From positions 3,888,531-3,952,530 of the forward strand of contig NC_053136.1 of assembly GCF_016808335.1 (NCBI RefSeq): 64,000 bases of DNA. The letters are read 5' to 3'. The translations under genes and the position numbers were made by a program. This document shows, piece by piece, positions 1-11,229 of the stretch; position 1 is the first letter of the stretch; every line of letters begins with the position of its first letter. Below the pieces are notes generated by a model, which worked only from the letters and a program-made list of their open reading frames with translations, had not been told where the DNA came from and ran no database searches. The stretch comes from Panicum virgatum. Lineage: Eukaryota; Streptophyta; Magnoliopsida; Poales; Poaceae.

Positions 1-535
1 ATATGAACACACAGCATGAATCCTTCCCCTCACGATATGGTTCTCCGAGGGAAGATAAACTAGCTTGCTTTGGTTGAAAATGTATCAATACAACAAGTTT
101 TCGTCCAGAGTAGCTCTAACGTATGCAAAACTGAACCTCGCTCAACAATGTTTCAGATTCGAAGACGATCAAAACACAACTCAAATCTGAAAATTCACAC
201 ACTGACAGAAAAGATCATTACGGAAGTAAAATTTACAATAAGCAGCCACGCTGCTTCAGCTGGAACAAGGTTCAGTACACCCCAAGCCGTGCTACGGCAA
301 CAAACTAACATGGGAGAAGGGTTCACAAACGACCCTACAACACACCACTACGGGGTCTTACACGACCCGGCTACACACCACACTAGGAGGGTTATCCTAC
401 ATGACTCGAACTACTGAGCCACAAAAGAATTCTCAACCCAAGGTTAGCCTAAAGCTCTATGTTGGTCATCCTACCCAACTATCCTACAGTAAGGCTACAC
501 TGCAAGGGGAGAATCAACATTATCCATCCACGTCC

Positions 536-1375
536 TCACGGAGTCCCAGGTCCCGACTCGACTCCAGACACTCCCTCGATCTCCTCAGGGTCCTCTTCCT
601 CTTCTTCTTCTTCTTCTGGCTCCTCCTCTGCTGCATCAGCCTCCATCTCTGCTGCTGCCTGCACCTGAGCCTGGGCGTCCTCAATCCACTCCTGGGCCTG
701 TTGAAGCTGCCCCTCAAGGTGCTGCACCATCTGAGTCCTGTTCTCTAACTCCTCCTGCAACTCCTGAATCCTGATCTTCCTTGCTCTAGACTTGGCCTTC
801 AGGGTCTTGATCTTGTCCTGGGTACCAATCATGTGCTGCTCATGGAGGTGAGCCTCTCGAGCCTTGCTCCTGCATATCGCATTCTCCTCACAAAGCTGCT
901 CATACATGTTGCTCAAAGCTGAGGAGTAGCTGAACGAGAGTGCTATCCTGACGCTGTAGTCGGGCATCATGATGTTCAGGTTGCGGTTAACCCGATCTGC
1001 ATAGGCCTGAGTGGTCTCATCCTTCAGAGGAAACACACTGTAAGGAGTATCTATCACCTCTGCATTATGCTTCTCTGAGAACTCCTCAATGGCCCTCCTA
1101 GCTGCAATCTCCCAGGAGTCTGCCAGCTTCCTACCATAAACAGTGAGCTGCCACGAGTCCCAATCCAAGCGAGCGGGGCAAGCAGGAATCTTCACAATCA
1201 TCTGACAGCGCTCGGTGCCCAGCAAGCTAGACTCGTGTCCGGAGTACTGTGGGGGCTCAGTGTAGCCAAACGCCCTGAGCATCTGCCACAGCAGACGAGG
1301 AAAGTGGCCGGTGTGGAGGGCACTGGAGTGCGCCCAACCCTCAGCGTCCACGATCACGTGCGTGAAGCTAGCCAT
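536..1375 (-). CDS. Retroelement accessory ORF: coiled-coil protein with acidic tail
   Basis: The frame gives about 279 residues from the ATG at 1375. The N-terminal half is globular-looking, beginning MASFTHVIVDAEG. The middle is rich in K, E, Q and L with heptad-like spacing, which predicts a coiled coil. The end is a run of glutamates followed by SGVESGPGTP. An in-frame ATG lies upstream at 1558, but the bases just before 1375 read like a 3' splice site (pyrimidine-rich, ending TTACAG), so I prefer 1375 as the start of the conserved part. A TATA-like CTATATATAGG lies upstream at about 1640-1650. There are no CCHC, protease or RT motifs. I do not recognise the function; similar coiled-coil ORFs are common in grass retroelements. 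Its position inside the element is clear, its role is not. Confidence 0.5.
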   Translation of the reverse strand: MASFTHVIVDAEGWAHSSALHTGHFPRLLWQMLRAFGYTEPPQYSGHESSLLGTERCQMIVKIPACPARLDWDSWQLTVYGRKLADSWEIAARRAIEEFSEKHNAEVIDTPYSVFPLKDETTQAYADRVNRNLNIMMPDYSVRIALSFSYSSALSNMYEQLCEENAICRSKAREAHLHEQHMIGTQDKIKTLKAKSRARKIRIQELQEELENRTQMVQHLEGQLQQAQEWIEDAQAQVQAAAEMEADAAEEEPEEEEEEEEDPEEIEGVSGVESGPGTP

Positions 1376-2406
1376 CTGTAAGAACACATAGTGCTGACGT
1401 AAGTGATAGTTTTCAAAAGAAACAGGTTTAAACTTGGCAACGCAACACAAATAAATTTTTAAGAACACATAGTAAAAACATGGTGATCCAAATAAATTTC
1501 TGTGAAGCGCAACCGAAGGTAACAAAAATAAACAACAACTCAGGAATGCAAGATGCATGCCACGTTCTAGCGTTTCTCACCCAAACAAGTACCAAAATAT
1601 GGTATACGAGAGCAATCGGTGGCACAATTACGTTCTCTCCCTATATATAGACTAGTCGTTCCTACGATCAAGGATGTTATAACGCGCTTACGTGGTTAGT
1701 TTCCTGCAGAAGAACACAGAGACAGATATAATATTCATTTCTGGACCCTTCGTGCCAGCACACACGAACGGCCCCCATGTGTCCTACGCCACACGGGTAA
1801 CGCATATGCAGTTTTCCACATATTCACACATACATTACCATCCACTATAGAGATGGCACCCAGACGTTCGACGCTGAATGGGCAGCGCTGCATACGTCAG
1901 AACAATGTATTCACTTCCCGTACACTCGCCTTACGGGACATCCAAGGGTAGACGTGTCCCAAGGGTCACGGTCATGGCCAACCGCATGACAGGTTTACAT
2001 CTCGTAATATTGCCTTACGAAATGGCCGAGATCGCAATCACACGGCATGAAATCCGCACTCCATATCAGGCGGCAGATAGTGACAGGCTCATTTGAATTG
2101 AGCCTTATCACCTCCTCGTATGCTCAACATACGGGACCCGCGCACGTATGAAACACGTGGGCTATTCTAAGGACTACCAGAATGCTTACCTTGCTTACCT
2201 CAACGTAGGTGCGTCGTTACAGAAGTAAGGTTTAACAAAAAGTAAAAGCTGGAAGTGCTGGAATAAAATAGATACTTAGTTGCCACCTAACTTATAAAAC
2301 ATAATTAGGGCATACGAACTATCTATTCTATTCCTTAGCGCATCTAGCGTCAACTTTTCGAAAAACCCAAAATCGTTGCAAGGTAATCACCCCAGTGCAA
2401 TTTAGA

Positions 2407-2418
2407 GCTCTGATGCCA
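2407..2418 (-). other. Primer-binding site (initiator Met tRNA-like)
   Basis: On the minus strand this reads TGGCATCAGAGC. It lies two bases inside the CA end of the LTR at 2421 and differs by one base from the usual plant initiator-Met PBS TGGTATCAGAGC. It sets the element's orientation as minus. Confidence 0.7.
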
Positions 2419-2420
2419 GC

Positions 2421-5400
2421 TGTAGCAGCACCGTCCAAATTAAACCGGCTTAAATGCACTAATCATCATCTTAATAATTAATCAAGTTACTGTGCACTTA
2501 AAACGGTGTAACCTGACAGGCTGTCGGGTAAAATCCCGATTAAACTACTGTACTCCAGGATCACAATTGCACTTAGACCCGTACGAAGACGAGCACAGGT
2601 GTTACCAGCATACAGAAATCTTCAAATTAATTTACAACACCAGTTTTACATAAAAGTCTTAAATACAAACAACAGAGTTCAAACGCACAGCGGAAGTTTA
2701 AAACTGAGTTCGAAATACAATACGATAGCTACGACGACGATAAAAGGTGAGCTCCACATCCTGCCCACCGATGTGACGCCAACCTGCCCAATCTTCACGG
2801 GGAAGACGGGGCCCACTCGACGGTCCAACCTGGAGGAAGCGGCTGTCCAATCCAGGACGCACAGATCTCCTCGAAGTCCGCAGGGACACAACCTGCTCAG
2901 AAGGGTTACAACAACAACCCTGATTATACTAATACTCAGCAAGGCTTACCCGACTCTGGGTATACTTAGCCCATTACCTAGACATGCAAAGCTTTTTGGC
3001 TCTGGAGTGCTTTTGCTGAAAAGCTGCTAGAAGTGAATCCTTACTTTCAATATTTTAGCTCCATTTAGTATACCAAGTATTACTAAGTTCGCCTATTCAT
3101 CTAAAACACACATGGTGGAACAGATTATCTTTTAGTAACTTCCAAACCAGTCTTTTTCATTCCGTTTTCAATTCAACTTCTTACTACGATGTCACAAAGA
3201 GATCAAGGCTCTCATAACCGCGAGTCACGGCGCGGCGAATCGATCCGATTTAACCTTGCAAGGTGGACCTAACTCACACGACACATGTAAGCCTCGTCGG
3301 GCCACTCGCGTCAACTGTTTCCACATTACCACGGCATCTGAACTACGCCTGCTAAAACCCAGGTGATGGGCCCCTCGCAGTGAACTCCCGGAGAACCCGG
3401 AGGCGGCATCCTATCCAACACCCGCCAACTCCCACGCCCAGCGTAGCATGGCGGAATTCAAATCACCGCTGTAAGGTGGTACACAGCTTACCGGTTTCGA
3501 CTACCTCCTACTTCCGGTATGTGGTTAGTACTGTTCAATCCTCGATCAGCACTGCCAACAACGGAACGGTCCTCAATCGACACAGGCGGAGCTAACTTTC
3601 CATCTATTCCATACCAAAACCAACCCATTTCCGCCCGGTCTCCATTTCTCTTTACTCCACAATTCATTTCAAGCCAAAGCTAAGGGATCAAGATCCTAAA
3701 CTCGCGAGTGACAGCAATCACTCGACTTCTACCGAAATCCTATTTAGCAAAGCATTTCTATCGACACCTGCATACTAGTATAGGCCCACGGTACCTAGGG
3801 CACATGCATACTATGGTTCCATTCAACTCCTAGAACATAAATGCACAATACTTAAATAAACGATGAATACTTTAAATTATGGTTATGCTCCGGGGCTTGC
3901 CTTGCAGGTCAGCGGGGTTAACTAGGTCTCCGGGGGCGTGCTCAACAGCGTCCTCCTGCTGCGCTCCTGCTCGTGGCTCCTGGACCGGCTCAGCAACTAG
4001 CTCGTGGACAGCGTCGGTCGTGGCGTCTACACGAATAAAATATGTCATGCAACAAATAGGACACAGAGCAATGCATGAGCACATAATGCGATGAAATGGT
4101 TAACTCAAATTAGCCTGAAGTGTTTCCTTTCAAAAACAACTACTGACTTTGCTTAGAGCAGCAAGGATTAAAACCGGAGTTTGCTTTGCTGAGGTACACA
4201 TACATGAAAATAACAACTAACAACACTTATATAAAGAAAAGAGTAAGGCTAGGGCACAATCTAAGCAAAACCCTCAATTGCGCATAAGCTCTAGTAACAA
4301 AAATTTGCGAGCTTAACTTGAAAACAGGAAGCATGCCACCCAAATTTTTCTAACATTTATTGATATAGAAACACATTTCTTTTAGCCCTAGAAAAGGAAA
4401 ACAAACACTAACAGATGCACAACCAAGCACATAGGCTAAGCATCTGCAACTTTTACAGTGGACTGCACATGCAAGAACTAAGCCACTGCAAAAATTTTCA
4501 TAATTTTTTGAGTCATAGAACAAGTGGTACAAAATAAATTAGGTTAAACACAAATTGAATTTTTCATCAGAGCAAAAGTGACAATTGCTCTGCACAGCAA
4601 TTTTTCTTCTAAACATCCCAGCTTTAGAAATCTAACAAAATTTACTTTGCATTTTTAGGAATTTTCTACGAATTTCTATGCAATTAAGAACACTTCAGCT
4701 GAAAATAGAAATGGAAAACATGAAAAAGGGGGGGGGGGGCTGACAGCCGGGCCCCCACTTGCCAGGGAGCCCAGCCCGCCCCCTCCACCTCCTCTGTTTC
4801 GCCCGTGCCCCAGCCGTGGCCGGCGAGGCGGCCTGGCACCGCGGCGGCGGCGGCGTGCTCGCCGGGCGCGGCTTGCCGGCGGCGCGGCGCGACCCGCCCG
4901 CGGCCCAAGCGGCCAGGCGAGGCCGGAGCCCGCGGCGGCGTGCTAGGGCACGCGCGCAGCGTGGCTCGCGGCGGCGCAGGGGCTGGGCGGCGGCGGCGCG
5001 CGGCCGTTCCGGCGGCGGCGGCTTGCGGCGGCCGCGGGGTGGGGCGGCGTGAGCCTCAGGGGGGCTAGGCGGCCCTAGGGCGCGCGGCAGCGGCGAAGGG
5101 CAGCGCCCAGGAAGAGCCGGCGGCATGCGCGGGCGGCGGCGGCGCATTCCGTGGCGGCGCGGCTCCGATTCGACGCCGGCGGCGCCGATTCGGGTGGGGA
5201 ATAGGTCGGGGAGTAGGAGGAGGCCGCGATTGAGCTCACCGTGAGTCGATTTGGGGCGGAGGATGGCCGGAAGGTGGTCGTCGACGAGAGGGGCGAAGCT
5301 CGGGGCGGAGCTTCAATGGTGGATGGTGGTCTGGTGCGCGATTTCGGCCGGGTAGGGGCTCGGCCGCGCTCGTGGGTGGTCGGGGTGGGTGGACGGCGAG

Positions 5401-5953
5401 GCTGTGCAGCTCGGGGTGCGACGAATCGAGGCGGGGCGGCGAGCCGTGGCCGTCGCGACGAACGGCGGCGACTCTGCTCGACTCGGGTCGCACGAGCTTG
5501 AGGATGAGGATGGAAGGGGAGGACGGGACGGGGCAGGAAGGTTCGAGGTCGTCCGCGAGGTGAAGAGCGGCGCACAGACGCGATGGCCGACGCGTGGAAG
5601 CTCGCCGCCGGCCACAGTCGCCGGTATGGCGTCGGGGCGTCACAGTGGAGAGCACAGTGGAGTTACTGTTTCTTCGTTTAAATGATTTTGCCCGAGTTTG
5701 ACCAGTTGAAACTCAAATTTTCATATGGGAACATGAAATTTGGCCAAAACAAAAGTTGTAGAGGAAAATAAGATCTACAACTTTCGTTTTGGGCGAAAGT
5801 TGATTTGGAGCTCGGAACAAGGACAAAAACGAGATCGAACACAGCTAAGTAGCTGTTTACTACGCGAACGCGATTAGCGTTAACGACGAATTTGAGTCCA
5901 CGATTAGCGAGTTAACTCATGATTAGCGAGACGATTAACACAGGGGTGTTACA
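2421..5953 (-). mobile_element. 5' LTR, about 3.5 kb, of a minus-strand LTR retrotransposon
   Basis: On the minus strand the segment begins TGTAACACCCC at 5953 and ends GCTGCTACA at 2421, followed at once by the PBS. The length of about 3.5 kb and the TGTAACACC start recall the long LTRs of the Del/Tekay group of Gypsy elements; that assignment is inference. A very GC-rich stretch at 4730-5640 gives many overlapping open frames on both strands, none convincing. The matching 3' LTR would lie left of the window. Confidence 0.65.
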
Positions 5954-6067
5954 CTTTACCCGACAGCACTGCCGAATTACTCCGTTTGAAGTGCGTGTTA
6001 GCCGGGATTATCTTTAAGATGATGGTTAGCGCACTTGAGCCGGATTAATTAGGGCGGTACTGCCACA
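5954..6067 (+). mobile_element. 3' terminal fragment of a related LTR in opposite orientation
   Basis: The reverse complement of this segment is similar over about 105 bases to 2421-2530, with shared blocks such as CATCATCTTAA and CTGTCGGGTAAA. It ends CTGCCACA, the counterpart of the LTR end GCTGCTACA. The similarity stops exactly where the other LTR begins at 5953. I read it as the last 114 bases of a plus-strand relative into which the minus-strand element inserted. Confidence 0.6.
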
Positions 6068-9000
6068 TGTCCTCACCGTGCGGGGTGACCGCACCGCTGC
6101 CGTCGCTGCAGTTGAGAGACTGCATGCTCTGGTGGCAGAGGCTGCACGTTCCAAGGAGGACCCATCCACCTCGCGACCCAGGGCGCCTGCAAAGGCACCT
6201 AAGGTCCAGCCGTCAGATCCGGACGATGTTCCCGTGAAGACGGTGCAGATCGGAGCGGACTCCTCCAGGACCACTCGCATCGTTGGAAACTTGGAGGAGA
6301 AATAGGAAGACACGCTCATCACTTTCCTCCGGGCAAATGTGGACGTGTTCGCCTGGGAACCGTTGCAGATGCCTGGGTTTCCCAGGGAAGTGATCAAGCA
6401 CCATCTGAGGATCTACCCCGATGCCACGCCGGTGTGCCAGAAGCCTCAGAAGCAGTCCATGGAGTGGCAGAACTTCATCCGTGAAGAGGAGGTCCACCAC
6501 CCCGAGTGGTTGGCCAACCCGGTCGTCGTCCCAAAGGCCAACGGGAAGCTTCGGATGTGCATCCACTACACCAGCCTCAACAAGGCATGTCCTAGAGACC
6601 CCTATCCTCTTCCACGTATCGATCAAATCGTGGACTCCACCTCCGGATGCGACCTTTTGTCTTTCCTAGATGCATACTCAGATTTCCACCAGATTAAGAT
6701 GTCTAGAGAGGATAGGAAGCATACTGCTTTTGTAACAGTGGATGGGCTTTATTGCTATATTGTCATGCCATATGGTCTGAGGAATGCCTTACCCATGTTT
6801 GTACGAGCTATGAACAAAACCTTCTGTAATCTAATTAGAGATATTGTTGAGGTGTATGTTGATGACATTGTGGTCAAGACTAAGGTAGGGTCAACACTAG
6901 TTGAGGACCTGTCCCTCGTCTTCGACCGTCTGCGCGCCACGCGCACAAAGCTGAATCCCGAGAACTGCATCTTCGGCGTCTCGGCAGGGAAGCTGCTGGG
7001 TTTCCTATTCTCACATCGAGGCATCGAGGCAAACCCAGCCAAGATCAATGCGATCGAGATGATGAGGCCTCCTGGCAGCATCAAGGACGTCCAGAAGCTT
7101 ACTGGATCTCTTGCCGCTCTTAGCCGCTTCATATCGAGGCTGGCTGAGAGGGCCCTCCCCTTCTTCAAGCTATTGAGGAGGTCCGGTCCATTCTCTTGGA
7201 CCGAAGAGGCTGAACAAGCCTTCCAGGAACTGAAGCAGCACCTCACCTCACTGCCAGTTTTGGTGGCTCCAGAGCCAGGTGAGACGTTGTTTCTGTATCT
7301 TGCTGCGTCTGCAGAGACGGTCAGCATGGTGCTGGTCGCCGAGAGGACGGAGCAAGCTCGCCAGGGGGACACCAGGGTCTCCCCGGCCAAGGATGGTGAG
7401 CCGGACCCCGGACATGGGGGCCAGTCAGCCTCACCTCTGTCTGAAGGTCCGGACCCCGGACAAGGGGGTCCGGAGGAGCCTCGTCCCAGTGGGAACCCAT
7501 AACCGTTGGGTTCCCAAGGACTTGACGTGGTGGATAAAGGCGAACCGGACCCAGTCGCCGGGGTCAGGACCGTCCAGAAGCCGGTCTACTATGTCAGTGA
7601 AGTCCTCCACGAGGCGAAGGCCAGGTATCTTGAGACGCATAAGCTTATCTATGCCATACTTTTTGCGTCCAGGAAACTGCACCATTACTTTCAGGCACAC
7701 CGAGTTATCGTAGTGACCTCTTACCCGCTAAGAGCAATCCTACACAACTCCAACGCCACCGGCAACATCGCCAAGTGGGCAGCAGAGTTGGCTGAGTTCT
7801 AACTGGACTTCCAGCCTCGCCATGCAGTCAAGAGCCAAATCCTGGCTGATTTCATAGCGGAATTGACTCCTTCCCCAAGCAATTCTGGGGGTCCGGACCT
7901 CAACGCCGGACCCCCGGAGCCGGAAATCAGGACACCAGTCTTCACCGAGCCGCACTGGACACTCTTCTTCGATGGGTCCGTCCGCAAGAAGTGGGCTGGA
8001 GCTGGTGTGATCCTCATCGACCCAAACGGAGATCAGCTGAAGTACATGGTGCACCTTGAGTTCAAGGCCACCAACAACATGGCGGAGTACGAAGCTCTGG
8101 TCTTTGGCCTGACATAAGCCCTGTCTCTGGGGATCCGGCAGCTTCTGGTGAGGGGGGACTCTCAGCTAATCATCAAGCAGGTCTGAGGGGATTACAGCTG
8201 CAACAATCCCCAGCTCGCGGCATACCTCATCCACGTGAGGAAGCTCGAGAAGGACTTCGACGCCTTGGAACTGCAACATGTTCCCCGTGAACTCAACTCA
8301 GCAGCAGATGATCTCTCCGCGAGAGCATCTACCTGGGCACCTATGCCCAAGGGCGTCTTCGAAAGATGGTTGCTAAGACCTACCGCCCAGCCTGCCGAAC
8401 TGGGTGAAGGGGATCAAGCTAGCACCTCGAAGCTGGCGGTCCCGGCGGCATTCCACCTGTGGTGCCCGCCTTGGGTTGTGAGCTCTGTTGAGGATCCTAG
8501 AGACCTCATAGAGCCACTCCCACCTGCACAGGGAAGTCCCGATGCATGGATCTCCGAGATCTGGGGCTACCTGAAAGACAATATCCTTCCTGATGATGAT
8601 GTGTCTGCTGAGCGCATAGTACGATTGGCTAAACGCTACGCGGTGGTAGAAGGGGATCTCTACCACCGTGGCGCCAATGGTATCCTCATGCGGTGCATTT
8701 TCCAGGGAGAGGGCCGCGAGTTGCTCGCGGAGATCCATAGAGGCGAGTGTGGAAGTTATTCCTCATCTCGCACGCTTGTTGGCAAGGCCTTTCGGCATGG
8801 CTTCTACTGGCCGACAGCACTCCAGGATGCGGCTGAGCTGGTAAAGTCCTGCAAAGCATGCCAGTTCCATGCAAAGCAAATACACACACCGGCTCAAGCT
8901 CTACAAATGATCCCGCCCTCATGGCCATTCGCCGTATGGGGCGTGGATATCCTGGGGCCGTTCCCCCGGGCCGTCGGCGGGTACCGGTTCCTCTACGTCG

Positions 9001-9782
9001 CCGTCGACAAGTTCACAAACTGGCCGGAGGTTACCCCTGTGGTAAACATCACTAAAAAATCAGCAGTCGCATTCCTCAAGTCCATTGTGTGCAGATTTGG
9101 TGTCCGAAACCGCATCATCGCGGACAACGGGACCCAATTCAAAAGCAGACTCTTCCAAGAGTACTGCGAGGACATCGGCATCCAGCTATGCTTTGCGTCC
9201 GTGGCACATCCCCGCAGCAATGGACAGGTCGAGAGAGCGAATGCAAAGATCCTCAGGGGACTCAAGACCTGCACCTACAACTGCTTGAAGAAGCATGGTG
9301 CCAAATGGGTTGATGAGCTTCCGTGCGTGCTATGGGGCAACCGGACCACACCCAGCCGAGCCACCGGGGAGACTCCATTCTTCCTGGTCTACGGGGCTGA
9401 AGCATGCCTTCCCCCAAAAATTCACCTGGGCTCACCACGGGTCTAGGTTTTTGATGAATCCATGCAGCAATAGCTGCGGCGTGACGATGTGGACTTCGTT
9501 GACGAACGAAGGTGGCGAGCAGCAATCCGAAATGCACGCTACAACCAGGCGCTCAGGCGCTATCATCAACGGTTCGTGCACAGTAGGGAGCTCCGGGCTG
9601 GTGACCTCGTCCTGAGACGGATCCTGAACCGAGCAGGGCTCCACAAACTCTCCCCCAGCTGGGAGGGGCCCTTCAAGGTTACAGAAGTATGCCGGCCCGG
9701 ATGCATTCGCCTTGCCATAGAAGATGGGGTGTCGCTGCCCAATCCATGGAATATAGAGCATCTGCGTAAGTTTTACACTTAG
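6068..9782 (+). pseudogene. Decayed Ty3/Gypsy (Tat-type) pol: RT, RNase H, second RNase H, integrase
   Basis: One reading frame carries pol from 6069 to 9782. The pre-RT region (VDVFAWEP, about 6340) leads to reverse transcriptase with YVDD at about 6855, the RT-linked RNase H (KPVYYVSEVLHEAKARYLET, about 7575), and a second RNase H (LFFDGS near 7965, NNMAEYEAL near 8075), whose presence marks the Tat lineage. Integrase follows, with catalytic residues in GVDILGP, IADNGTQF and NGQVERA. Six in-frame stops occur, at about 6303, 7500, 7800, 8115, 8184 and 9444, without frameshifts. About 15 residues are missing between REE and HPEWL near 6490. The second His of the integrase zinc finger reads Tyr (GSYSSSRTL, near 8755). 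No gag or protease is seen; these may lie beyond the nested insertion on the left. The element is not functional. Confidence 0.9.
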
Positions 9783-9831
9783 GCAGAGCATGGAAATGAA
9801 TTTTTTCCTTTGTAATAAGATAGAATCAGCG

Positions 9832-9965
9832 TGCGGCCCAGAGCGGTTGGGGTCCGCCCTCGTAAACCCGGCCTCTGGCATCCATCGCACCATCGGCTAG
9901 CATTAACGCGCGGCCCAGAACGATAGAGGTCCGCCCTCGTAAACCCGGCCTCTGGCATCCATAGC
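9832..9965 (+). repeat. Two-copy tandem repeat, period 77 bp
   Basis: Two units share the segment from CGGCCCAGA to CTCTGGCATCCAT. The first starts near 9834 and the second near 9911. They differ at a few bases in the first third. Confidence 0.8.
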
Positions 9966-10196
9966 GCAAGCCATGTATATCAAGTTGCAAAGGAAAGATT
10001 TGCCCCGGTTCTGTCTTTGTGTCAAAATTTTATTTCGCATTTCGATTCTCGAGATTCTACCTTTCTAACCCCCGCGCGGACTTCCACTCTGGTCGCTACA
10101 GCTAAGATCTGTATTGAGTTGCTGGACTGCCGTACAGGTCCGGACCCCCTAGCTGCTGGGAGAGGGGTCCGGACCCCTAAGGACCTGCTCTGGAGA

Positions 10197-10573
10197 GGGG
10201 GTGCTTGTTTCCTGGGGTGGTCCGGAGTCCTGTGTAGCCACTTAGCCGGTTCCGTACCCAAAGCCTACACACTCCACCACCCTGTAACGAGTGCTCTAGT
10301 ACTCGGAGCTGGGTAATTAGGGGCCCGGACCTCGTTTTAGCCCAAGGGTTGGCTTCCTAAGTCCTACACGGCATGTCCAGCTCCATATCTCAAAGGATCG
10401 AGTACGACAGAATGACCTCACCCACTGCTAGGAGGGGTCTGGAGCGTCGGAGCCAGGTCCGGTAAAGTCGTGTTTGTTTCCTGGAGTGGTACGGAGCCCT
10501 GTGTAGCACCTTAACCTGATTCCGCACCCTAAGCCTACACACTCAACCACTCTGTAACAAGCATTGAACTGCC
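10197..10573 (+). repeat. Dispersed direct repeat, offset about 268 bp
   Basis: The stretch from 10197 (GTGCTTGTTTCCTGGGGTGG, then AAGCCTACACACTCCACCAC) recurs from 10465 (GTGTTTGTTTCCTGGAGTGG, then AAGCCTACACACTCAACCAC) with scattered differences. It looks like an internal duplication of the Tat spacer. Confidence 0.7.
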
Positions 10574-11229
10574 TGGACCTGTGTATCCGGAGCTCCGGAC
10601 CTCGTACTAGCCTGGGGGCCGGTCCAGAATAGGTCCCGCGGGCCTGCTACTAAGCTGTGACTTTGAGTGGTACACAGGTTAAGTCTTGACTGGTGGTAGC
10701 TAGCCTCAAACCATTAAGCCTACCTACAAGGGGGTCCCGGCATCCGCTTTAAGACTTCATGCAGATCGAGGTCCAGTCTCTATGGTAGATAGGCTCAAAA
10801 CAACTGAGCCTGTCTCCCAGGGGCCCGGGGCATTTGCTTTGAGCCAGACACCAAGAATCGATCCTGCATGCGTCAAACAGCTAAGTTGCAGCATCATTAC
10901 TACCATACAAGCGAGTTTGATTTTCCTCTCTGTAGTTTTTCTGCTATACAGGGAATAAGTCGCTCGTTCGAGTTGCAATCTATGCTACGCCTATGCCCAA
11001 GGACGCTTGCTCAACCTCATACGGGGGTCCGGAGTGTCTTCTGCGGCTCGGATGGCAGATAGGTCCTAACAAGTGAACCTATCTGCCAGGGGGCTAGGGC
11101 GCCGGGGTGCTGTATACCGCAACCAGAGCAACTGACAAACAACTAAGTTGAAATTTTCTTTTATTAAAATTTCAACAAGTACAATGTTTGTTACATAACG
11201 CAAAAAAAAACAAAAGTACAATGTCCAGC

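Larger units (their letters stand above)
1..2420 (-). mobile_element. Internal region of a large-LTR retrotransposon, cut by the window edge
   Basis: This is the internal part of the minus-strand element whose 5' LTR is 2421-5953. It starts with a tRNA primer-binding site and contains one long open frame (536-1375) that is not a recognisable gag or pol. No reverse transcriptase, integrase or protease motif is seen here, which suggests a non-autonomous element, but the part beyond position 1 is unseen. The bases from 1 to 535 lie downstream of the ORF in element orientation and hold nothing I can name. Confidence 0.6.
9783..11160 (+). mobile_element. Tat element spacer between pol and the antisense gene
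   Basis: Non-coding element DNA with internal direct repeats and many copies of the short palindrome GGTCCGGACC or parts of it (for example near 10136 and 10168). No sustained open frame is convincing on either strand. Confidence 0.6.

Noticed and set aside
4684..5685. Many overlapping open frames up to 166 residues
   Set aside because: They lie in a GC-rich part of the LTR, occur on both strands, and show no recognisable domain.
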